Assembly (NCBI GenBank): GCA_947652115.1
Contig: OX393561.1
Location: 2,414,919 to 2,478,918, forward strand
Source of the DNA: Blastomussa wellsi
Lineage: Eukaryota; Cnidaria; Anthozoa; Scleractinia; Plerogyridae
Direction: 5' to 3'
Length of the DNA stretch: 64,000 bases
Shown: positions 57,518-64,000 of the stretch, piece by piece
How the letters are laid out: each line of letters begins with the position of its first letter
How positions within the stretch are numbered: the stretch's first letter is position 1
Translations under genes and position numbers: made by a program
Notes under the pieces: generated by a model
Database searches by the model: none
What the model was told of the DNA's origin: nothing
What the model saw: the letters and a program-made list of their open reading frames with translations, nothing else

Positions 57518-60500
57518 ACCGTTTTTCAATCTGCAGTGGAAAACTGTGTTGCATTGCGAGTTGAAATAAAGGTAGAAGCAGGATTCCCATGTAGTTTGAC
57601 GGAAACCCGGAAAAATCAGAAACATTGCCATTGCCACATAAATAAAACGAAGAGGCGGAAGCCACTAATGAATTAACGGGAACTGGGAGTAAAAAGAAAG
57701 GGAAGCGGGAGATGCAGATTCTATGTCTCCCACCCCGCCAACCCACACCCCCACCTTCCCCTTCCCAGAGGAGGTGTTGCAACACCTTTTATTTATTTCA
57801 CGAAGAGTGTTTATTAGGCAACATGATATTGAAGTAACCCAGTCCAATTTTAACCTGCAGTATGTGCTCCTATTGTCTCATTCGTGTTATAAGTTGCCTT
57901 ACACCATCGCATTGCTAATTATTTTGTGTATTTTCTATTTAGATTGTTAAGTGTGGAGCTATTCCAATTCTAGTCAAAATGCTGCAAAATGCTAAAGACG
58001 ACCAAGAGAAAATTAACGCATGCAACCTATTGTGGACATTGGCTTTTGATGAAGATAATAGAAAAGAAATCAAGAACGATGAATCCGTTATTCCCGAGCT
58101 AAAGAAACTTGTTACTTCAGATAATAGCGAGATAAAAAGAGCTGCTGCAGGTGCATTATGGGAATGCGAAGGCAAAGAGAAATACGCGGAGGAGAAACAA
58201 CAATCAGTTGAAGTACAGCAGGCAGGTGCGCATGTGCACAGTTTATGGGCCTTTACTTGACAGTTTCGAACTGGGCAAGTATCCTTCAAACTCTTTGAAC
58301 ATGAAAACAACAACACGACCTTGGACATCCTTAAAATGATAACCTAGTACTTGAAAGTTCCACAAATTTGTTTTCATTTATCATCCTATATCTATCTAAC
58401 GTATGATACAAAGTTTAAATCATTTTAAGACTCTGGCATTTCCATATGGTTTATGAGTTTTTATATGATGGTAATATAGGATTAAGTGGGCCCCGTTTAG
58501 TCCATTTACAAATCATTTATTTGATCACCCGAGCGCGTATCTGGTGTCCAATTTCTTTGTTCGGACCGAGTTTCCGTTACTAGTCAATCATAGCTATTAA
58601 AAAATCAATAAACTTTTCAATGAATGAAAGTCAAAAAATTATTTTTAATCAAAATTTGGGTCGCCGGAATCTCACCAAAAAGTCCTTGTATATTAGTTTG
58701 GTCAAAAAACTCGCCAAGAGAATTAAAGCTTGCATACGTTTTTCTGTTCTTTGTCTGTTCGAAACATCATCTCTTAATACAGTCGGCGCTCTTTGATTTT
58801 AAAGAAAACTCTCCTTGAAAATGGTTACCCGATAGGCGTAGTTTGTTATACATTTTTCTGTTTGTTCGTTTCAGACACGAAGCACGTGATGATCAGCTAC
58901 CAATGGGATGTACAAAGACTCGTGATTCAGTTGAAAAACAAGCTGCAGGCAGACGGCTTCAAGGCCGGTCTGGATGGACATTGATGAGATGGGCGGCTCT
59001 ACATTGGAGAGCATGGCCAAGGCTGTGGAGAATGCAAGCGTCGTTTTGGTCTGTGTGTCTCAGAAATACAAAGAGAGTCCCAACTGTCGATCAGGTAAGA
59101 ATACCTACAGTGCTATTATGTGAAGAAGCGCGCGTTATGTAGTGTGCTTGCCACTCGCGATCGTGTTTTGCGTTTTGCGTTGTCAGTAAATCACCGGTTC
59201 TGCAGGATAGCCAAAGATATGTCATCATATAACTTGCACTTTGAATGGTTGTGAGGTCGTTACCGCTATGAAATGTTTTCCATTTTCATGGCTATGTTTT
59301 ACAAAGAAAAAAGATGGCTGCTTTCTTAATAGGGAAATGACGAATTTTGGGAGAATTTCAAGTGCTAATACCTTCAGCACGGGTTTACATAAATTTTAGA
59401 TTTCTTCCAAGCGTTTTTAAAAAAATTTGTAACAGGCTCTGTGAGCACGCGCGTCGCCTTCCATTTTTTCAAAAGCCTTTAACTTTTCGATATCCTTCTC
59501 TTAAAGGTCTTTTTGATGTAACGTTTACGCTGTTAACAAAAAGCCAGTTAGATTGAATTTATGTTTTATTATTGTACTAATTTAGAGGCAGAGTACACTT
59601 ACCAGCTGCATAAAGACGTGATTCCACTAATGATGGACAGTAAGTACAGGCCTGACGGATGGCTTGGCTTTATAGTGGGTTCCAAATTCTGGATTGACTT
59701 CAGTGAAAAACATAAACTGGACTCGAACGCGGAAAAGCTCGTAAAGGAACTGGGGAACAGAGGGAAAATCACAGCTCAGGAAACTACTGTTCAAGGTTTG
59801 AGAATTAGGCCACAAAGAAGGTTTTTGTGCGGAACTGGAATTTACCACAATTTCCTTTCGCGCCAAAACTGGCTGCGTTCCTTTCAATTGGAAGAACTCG
59901 TATGAAGCTGAAGATTTTGTAGACTCGAGGTAATGCTGTTCCAAGTCAAATTGCGACTTCTTCTGTTTTGTTGAATTGCAGCAGCAGGTGTAGATGTTTT
60001 TGACGCTTCGCCCCAGTCCTCCATTAGATCATGGACACACGGTGACGCTAAAAAGTGGATCAAGGAAGCGGGATTTGGAGACAGGTCAGTGGCTGAATTC
60101 AAAGGGGGCAGAGCACGATCTCTCTGTGTGCACCCGTAACCATAATTATAATTACACAGGGACTTTCGATTCCAAAAACGTCACACAAGAAACTAGATAT
60201 TGCTTACGCAATGAGCTAAAATTAGCTGCGATTAGTCTATTGTTTCTAGAGGCAACCATTAACCATTAGAATATAGCCCTGTATGCCTGGTACTCCGGAT
60301 GTAGTTTATGTCACGTTGCGAATTGAAAAAAAATGGCGGCGACAATCTTTTAAAGTTGTCTTTTTATTTCCTTTATTATGGCTGCTAAAACAACTATTAT
60401 CGAAACAAGTTCAGGTGACTGGGGAGACGAAAATGTGGACGAGCTATTGAGCAGCGAGTGCCAGAAATACGAACAAGGAGGCCGCCCGCGCGCGTAAATT

Positions 60501-63484
60501 CGGTTAACTTTTTAGGATTTTTTAATGCTATATTCTAAACCAGCTAGAAGATGGGTTTCCCCAATGTCCTATAACAAAATAATTAATGCCCTTTTGAGGT
60601 CTAGAAAAGCAGCTGAATGGCCTCGGCTAACGGCTCGGACATCCACTAGCAACTTTTCTAGACCTCAAGCGGGCATTATTTTCTTATAGAACATGAATAC
60701 CCATCTTCTAGAAGGAAAATATACCTCTTCAGCTTCGTTTGTTTGTTGTCACATTTCAGATCACGTGATGGTACCCTTGAGAATTATTTCTTTCAAATTC
60801 AAAGTCCCAGTCTCCAGTAGTTCCTGGAGCTAGCTAATTAGCACGTGACATCACATCTCAGCGGGTGCGCACTGCGAAATTGAACGTTTATAGAACGGTT
60901 TATTTTGATGTAATATATCAAACACGAGAAACAGTGTTTCATCAAATTTCAAAACACCGAGAAGAGAGTTGAAAATACGACGCGCAGCGGAGTATTTTTG
61001 ACGAACTTCGAGGTGTTTGGAAACGTGATGAAACACTGTCTCGAGTGTTTGATATATCTTCTCAATCGAAACAAAAACTACGGAAAAAACGAAGAAATAA
61101 AATCATAAAAATCTATGCTAATTAAGATACATTTCCACTATGATTTCCTTTGTTTTAACGTGATGAATTATTAATGAGTTTGAGAAGGAATGTTCCAACT
61201 TATTTGTCTTTTTTTAACATACTGTATTTTCTCGATTAAACGCTGAACCCCGAATAATCCCCGGTTTGATCGAGGTCCCGTCTTTTATAAGAGGCCCGGA
61301 ATTTCAATTTGGTATTACACAACTGAATCGCATTCAAAAATAGGTATATTCATTTAGTTTCACAGGCGAACACGCTCTAACATTTCAATTTTCGGTTTTT
61401 CTCCCACCCATCCAACAAACAAGGGTGTCAACAGGATTTACCCGTTATGCGAAAACTGGAGCCCACTAGTCAAATGTCAAAAAAATGTCAAATGAATGAT
61501 TATAGTGGTCATGCACTTAGCTACATCAAGCTAATTCTCAGACATGCCACTCAAACAGAGGGAAACAAATATTTCAAATAAACATAACAAGCTTGAAAAT
61601 CCCAACTGGCGGGAGGCGAACCAGTTGGCTATATACAAGCATGACCGAGGAGTTGAACTAGGGTTCACCAAGAAACAACTCCAGCTAAGTGGTCAGAGCG
61701 GGACTTGAACCCGTGACCTCCGGATTTCAAGTCCGGCGCCCTAACCACTCGGCCACGCTGCCTAGATGATGGACTAGTGATGGGCTCCTGGCCAAAAATT
61801 GCTTAAAATTTAACCTTTAGCAGTAAAACAAATTGACAACCGTTAACCGCAAAAAAATATTAGCGCAAATTAAAGGTCTCAATTGTCCTGTAAAGAAATC
61901 CATTTGCAATTTTTTAATTATTTTTTAACAGTTTTTTTTATTATTTTAATTTAAACAATGTTTTTTTTTTAATTTTTTAAACAACTTAAAAAAAAATTAT
62001 TACCATTACCATTACCAAAGCCATTCAGAGCTTTTCATCGGGCGCAAACGAAGGTGAAAAGGAAGACAGAGTTGTGCCAGTAACTCTCCCCTTCAAAGAC
62101 CAAACATCAGCCAACGCGGTTAAAAGGCAAATGCGTGATCTCAGTCACAAGACTGGCACTACACTTCAACCCGTGTTTATTAGCAGAAAATTGGAACAAG
62201 ATCTCAAGCACAAAGAAATCAAGCCCCAAATCGTAAATCAACAATGCCTTGTTTATTCTTTTTTATATAATAACAAAATCAATGCGGGCGCTCTGATTGA
62301 TCAATCAGCTATGGTTTATTGGTTTATCTGAATTATTATATAAAAGCAATAGACCACGCTTTCTATGGGTTTATAGGAGTAACAACCCACTTGGGATGTT
62401 TGGTAGAACACTCGAAAAGTTTGTAAAGTTTGTAAGTTAGTATTTAAACATTTTTATCGGTACTCTTTCTGACTTGATAATGACGTGAGCTAAACGTCGA
62501 AACGTCGTCTTGATAAACACTTTTTTTAATATGCTTTTACGAAATGTTTTATCGCAATTTTTTTTATCGTCAGATATTTTTTTTTTTACATTAAAAATTA
62601 AAATAATTGTCTACGCCCCCAGTACAGGACTGGTATGTATTTGTGGACCAGATAAATTTCATTTTTTGTTTACCGATATCCGAGAAATGTAAAACAATGG
62701 TAATTAATTTTTAAAATTTTAGTTAACCGTAACGGAAAAAAATCAACCGCTAGCCTTGAAAAGGCCATTGAAAATTTAACCGTTAGGCGTAAAAAATGCT
62801 TAAAATTAAATCGTTAGCCGTAAACGCCACTACCCTATTGAGACCCTCACAAACTACCAACTAAGTTTGTGGTATTTTGGTTTTCTTCTCTTGAACTTCT
62901 TTTGTTAAATTTTGCCTTAGATTCAATAATTTTTATGCAAAATCAGTAAAAAGCGAGGCTTTCAAAAATAATGCAAAAATATCCTTGCTCAATGCTGAAA
63001 CGCCGGGCCCCGAATGAAGGCCGGGCTCAAACAAACGCCGGGCCCCGAATGAAGGCCGGGCTCAAACAAACGCCGGGCCGAAAAAGCCGAGTTTTAATAA
63101 ACGCCGGGGGCATCTAATCGAGAAATTACGGTATGCTAATTGCGACATTCAAATTTCCAAACAAACTTCGTCACCGTCAATTTATCGAAAATAAATTGCT
63201 CCAAAATATCATTTTTTTTTTAATTTGAGCTCGAGTTATTTGCGGATAATATTTTTTGGGCAATATTATTTTGCTCTTACCTTTCACAAGAGGAATTAGA
63301 TGTTCGTTCAAACTGTGTGGATCGCAGCTGTGTTTACAGTGCACATATAGTGTGATGAAAAAACTTTCCTAGTTGAGTAAATTTCATTTCAAATAATCGA
63401 AACAATTTTTACAGGCTGGACCCAAAGGCTGTACAAAGATTGGATGGTCCGATGTTGCTGCGATTGCAAGATCTCAGGAAGGAG
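50085..63484 (+). CDS. ARM-TIR-SAM multidomain gene (9 exons in window, 3' end not reached)
   Basis: Coding exons: 50085-50723, 55569-55769, 56686-56932, 57143-57276, 57943-58225, 58875-59094, 59586-59795, 59982-60084 and 63415-63484, all with AG/GT borders. Every phase agrees across junctions except inside exon 6. Predicted layout: MGTACSK start (myristoylation/palmitoylation type), about 200 residues without a known domain, about 290 residues of armadillo-like helices (exons 2-5), a TIR domain (exons 6-7) and a SAM-like segment (exons 8-9). TIR proteins act in innate immune signalling or, in SARM1 and its relatives, cleave NAD. A likely catalytic glutamate is in NCRSEAEY. SARM1 has the order ARM-SAM-SAM-TIR; here TIR precedes SAM. 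Exon 6 has one extra base (near 58967), which ends the frame within the TIR domain, so this allele may be a pseudogene. The gene probably continues past 64000. Confidence 0.8.
51323..51594. mobile_element. 272-bp foldback element, copy 2 (intron 1)
   Basis: Same family as 43511-43793: TTATTAAAAACTAGC start, AATAATTGTTAA end, and a hairpin from cactcgcgcgtgttggatat to its complement. The remainder of intron 1 between 50724 and 52477 is AT-rich and without a supported gene. Confidence 0.72.
52478..53604. mobile_element. 1.1-kb TIR element in intron 1
   Basis: The left end CATCGCCAGAAATACGCGAC continues to ccgccattttg (52511). The right end is its inverse, caaaatggcggcc then gtcgcgtatttctggcgatg (53570-53604), with a small indel. 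Between them lies a possible short coding exon at 52559. Confidence 0.75.
52559..52732 (+). CDS. Possible short coding exon inside the TIR element
   Basis: ATG in a strong context (caagATGGCGG) opens a basic peptide (MADHRSSKRVGRS) that reaches RRYNVERIISRRVVAG, reminiscent of the first strand of a chromodomain. A gtacgt donor follows near 52724-52733. No second exon was recognised. It may be a remnant of the element's own gene or chance. Confidence 0.3.
53901..54757. mobile_element. 0.85-kb element with long inverted repeats in intron 1
   Basis: The left arm runs from tgagtcatg through aagttatgagtcagggtcag to ctcacgacgaatggcc (54037). The right arm is its inverse, from gggccattcgtcgtgagcac (54619) to tgactcataacttgactcat (about 54730). 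The arms are about 130 bp with small indels. No coding capacity. 54760-55330 after it holds repeat-like G-rich sequence (ggatctagggggagggtgct) and no gene. Confidence 0.75.
55334..55424. repeat. Short foldback in intron 1
   Basis: gttgtcttacatgaagcgtg and the near inverse cacttcgtgtaacacaac bracket about 45 bp. Confidence 0.65.
55569..55769 (+). CDS. ARM-TIR-SAM gene, exon 2
   Basis: 67 codons, acceptor ttttttctag, donor GAG|gtaagt, phase 0 at both ends. Encodes helical sequence (LKMLQDVICLLFGALLNYC, then AGMVQLFVEIVKEL) typical of the first armadillo-like repeat. Confidence 0.82.
56005..56191. repeat. Foldback hairpin in intron 2, same family as the retrotransposon target
   Basis: AATATAATTTGG to CCAAATTATATT, sharing ttatcaactgggttgataat and the ccaccgtaaagagattcaag arm with the hairpins of units A-C. 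It is followed by the same downstream sequence (tgttatacttcccaccgacg) as in the units. It is the only copy outside the duplicated array and has no retrotransposon. Confidence 0.85.
56686..56932 (+). CDS. ARM-TIR-SAM gene, exon 3
   Basis: 247 nt, acceptor tgtaatcaacag, donor GAAG|gtaaaa, phase 0 to 1. Encodes two armadillo-type helical repeats (LSRGLGILHNLSRRG, AKSLLVLANLIDEENNHLI). Confidence 0.85.
57143..57276 (+). CDS. ARM-TIR-SAM gene, exon 4
   Basis: 134 nt, acceptor ttatttcag, donor ACG|gtaata, phase 1 to 0. Continues the helical repeats (GPIKFLMRLLRKA, RYLGFAARELAEGLTKVAV). Confidence 0.85.
57450..57516. repeat. (ATT)n microsatellite in intron 4
   Basis: About 22 uninterrupted units. 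The minus-strand poly-Asn and poly-Ile frames through it are artefacts. Confidence 0.95.
57943..58225 (+). CDS. ARM-TIR-SAM gene, exon 5
   Basis: 283 nt, acceptor ttctatttag, donor GGCAG|gtgcgc, phase 0 to 1. Contains the clearest armadillo signature: CGAIPILVKMLQNA, KINACNLLWTLAFDEDNRK, VIPELKKLVTSDNSEIKRAA, AGALWECEGKEKY. Ends in a short linker to the TIR domain. Confidence 0.88.
58875..59094 (+). CDS. ARM-TIR-SAM gene, exon 6 (first half of TIR, frameshifted)
   Basis: Acceptor gttcgtttcag, donor TCAG|gtaaga. It begins in phase with TKHVMISYQWDVQRL (TIR box 1). After GFKA the frame meets a stop (TGA at 58982), while the +1 frame gives the expected box 2 and helix (WMDIDEMGGSTLESM, VVLVCVSQKYKESPNCRS). 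The 220-nt length is one base more than the phases of the neighbouring exons require. The extra G is probably one of 58967-58968. Confidence 0.82.
59586..59795 (+). CDS. ARM-TIR-SAM gene, exon 7 (second half of TIR)
   Basis: 210 nt, acceptor ctaatttag, donor CAAG|gtttga, phase 1 at both ends. Encodes the TIR C-terminal half (AEYTYQLHKDVIPLMM, YRPDGWLGFIVGSKFW). The glutamate codon that is probably catalytic is split by the intron 6 junction. Confidence 0.83.
59982..60084 (+). CDS. ARM-TIR-SAM gene, exon 8 (SAM-like start)
   Basis: 103 nt, acceptor gttgaattgcag, donor ACAG|gtcagt, phase 1 to 2. SWTHGDAKKWIKEAGFGD fits the first helix of a SAM domain. Acceptor choice is uncertain because CAG repeats there offer alternatives three bases apart. 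Confidence 0.65.
60378..60497 (+). pseudogene. Short open frame after an aaaATGGCGGC-type leader in intron 8
   Basis: A 39-codon frame (MAAKTTIIETSSGDWGDENV onward, ending in an Arg/Pro-rich stretch). Its composition is protein-like, so it may be a first-exon remnant of a transposon gene. No family recognised. Confidence 0.25.
60543..60712. repeat. Foldback element in intron 8 (a)
   Basis: ctagaagatgggt plus cctataacaaaataatt and cttttgaggtctagaaaag are matched by inverted counterparts up to cccatcttctag. Confidence 0.7.
60911..61060. repeat. Foldback element in intron 8 (b)
   Basis: atatatcaaacacgagaaac and agtgtttcatca pair with gatgaaacactgtctcgagt and gtttgatatat. Confidence 0.72.
61485..61762 (-). 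mobile_element. tRNA-derived SINE
   Basis: On the minus strand from 61762 the head reads as a serine-type tRNA with anticodon TGA, A box TGGCCGAGTGG and B box GGTTCAAGTCC. It continues without a break into a non-tRNA body (ggagttgtttcttggtgaac, then agccaactggttcgcctccc). The head lacks the long variable arm of a real serine tRNA and its acceptor has two mismatches. Similar SINEs occur in many cnidarians. Confidence 0.75.
62032..62331 (+). pseudogene. Penelope-like element polyprotein fragment (probable)
   Basis: The open frame contains VTLPFKDQTSANAVKRQM, LQPVFISRKL and KPQIVNQQCLVYSF, resembling the segment before the GIY-YIG endonuclease of Penelope-like retroelement proteins. Both the reverse transcriptase core and the endonuclease itself are missing. 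Identification rests on family memory, so it is tentative. Confidence 0.4.
63415..63484 (+). CDS. ARM-TIR-SAM gene, exon 9 (SAM-like end)
   Basis: 70 nt, acceptor atttttacag, donor GGAG|gtatac, phase 2 to 0. LDPKAVQRLDGPMLLRLQDL fits the second half of a SAM domain and joins exon 8 in phase. The frame is also open without splicing to a stop at 63671, so this could instead be a terminal exon. 63674-64000 shows no further exon that I can support. Confidence 0.6.
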
Positions 63485-64000
63485 GTATACACATCAATAG
63501 AGACATTTTCCTTCTTGTGCACTCTTTCAGCGATTGAGAGATGCGATTCGCCCAAGTGGCGAATTTCACCTATCGAGCAGCGTTACGTAATTTTCAAATA
63601 TATGCACTTGTTTCGAGAACTTAGTCTACTAATAGGGGAATCCTTGTTTACAATATTTGCCTCATTAGCATAAGCGATTCAGTTTCAGTTTTGAAACCCA
63701 CGTTACACAAACGTTATAAAGTGCAACGACTTAAGCTCTTACAATAAGGCTACAATATCCAGAGGTGATATTTTTTATGGCTTGATCAAAACTGATGCCC
63801 TTATGCTAATGAGAAAAACATTGTAAACAAAGATTCGCCTAAAATAATAACGATTTTTCATTGTCCGTACTAACCGATATGTCATATTAAGGCGGGAGTA
63901 CACGTGACTTTAAATTAAATTTAAGACGTTTAGGAAGGGTTAAAAGAACGACAACTATTTATGGAACTCCAACTGAAATTTGTCCCCCACGCACTGAAGA

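Larger units (their letters stand above)
61220..63133. mobile_element. 1.9-kb TIR element in intron 8, with nested repeats
   Basis: Left end TACTGTATTTTCTCGATTAA and right end TTAATAAACGCC...TAATCGAGAAATTACGGTA share about 19 inverted bases. Subterminal GC-rich cgccgggccccgaatgaagg modules occur twice near the right end (63000-63069). It contains a SINE and a Penelope-like fragment. No transposase was recognised, so it is non-autonomous. Confidence 0.65.

Noticed and set aside
57348..57785. 145-codon minus-strand frame with poly-Asn
   Set aside because: Held open by the (ATT)n microsatellite inside an intron of the plus-strand gene.
61690..61762. A serine tRNA gene (anticodon TGA) on the minus strand
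   Set aside because: No long variable arm, acceptor stem with two mismatches, and direct continuation into a SINE body; better explained as a SINE head.
63485..63673. Terminal exon extension of the ARM-TIR-SAM gene to the stop at 63671
   Set aside because: The frame is open, but the residues after LRKE do not look like a SAM continuation and a good donor lies at 63485; left undecided and not called.

Overview
The window looks like nuclear DNA of a cnidarian, most likely an anthozoan such as a stony coral. The signs are intron-containing genes with GT/AG splice sites, single-exon rhodopsin-family receptors in a tandem cluster, an armadillo-TIR gene of a type abundant in corals and anemones, a Ty3/gypsy retrotransposon, tRNA-derived short repeats and many AT-rich foldback elements. 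Nothing prokaryotic is visible. The species cannot be fixed from the sequence.

Layout. (1) 1-48388 is a direct tandem triplication. Unit A is 1-19866, unit B 28265-35618 and unit C 39861-48388. A second homologous block (24176-28264 and 36313-39860) separates the units. Each unit has a TTGG-rich tract, a short TIR element, a foldback hairpin and then one class A GPCR gene (17428, 31977, 44721). A truncated, chimeric fourth receptor lies at 35612-36358. A diverged fifth receptor, with its own flanks, lies at 22174-23145 between units A and B. (2) In unit A the hairpin is interrupted by a 13.3 kb retrotransposon array, LTR-body-LTR-body-LTR (3427-16752), flanked by the 4-bp duplication TAAA. 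All three 154-bp LTRs look identical, and the two bodies differ at only two positions I could find. Each body has gag, then pol in the -1 frame behind a textbook slippery heptamer and candidate pseudoknot, then an integrase frame separated from pol by a single in-frame TAA. Pol carries a MYND zinc finger ahead of the protease. (3) In unit C the TTGG tract is interrupted by a 5'-truncated LINE on the minus strand (41121-42110). (4) 48389-50084 is a non-repeated spacer with one foldback element. (5) From 50085 to beyond the right edge runs a multi-exon plus-strand gene. Its predicted protein has an N-terminal myristoylation-type start, armadillo-like repeats, a TIR domain and a SAM-like segment. 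Eight introns are supported by splice sites and reading phase. Exon 6 is one base too long, which breaks the TIR frame. The introns are full of TIR and foldback elements, a tRNA-derived SINE and a small Penelope-like fragment.

How the parts relate. The receptor cluster looks like a young, still rearranging family: membrane segments are nearly constant, while the predicted extracellular loops differ and one loop carries an expanding tyrosine (TAT/ATT) repeat. The ARM-TIR-SAM gene has the domain kinds of the NAD-cleaving axon/immunity protein SARM1 in a different order (TIR before SAM). It is either a recently broken member of an innate-immune-type family or is affected by a one-base sequence error.
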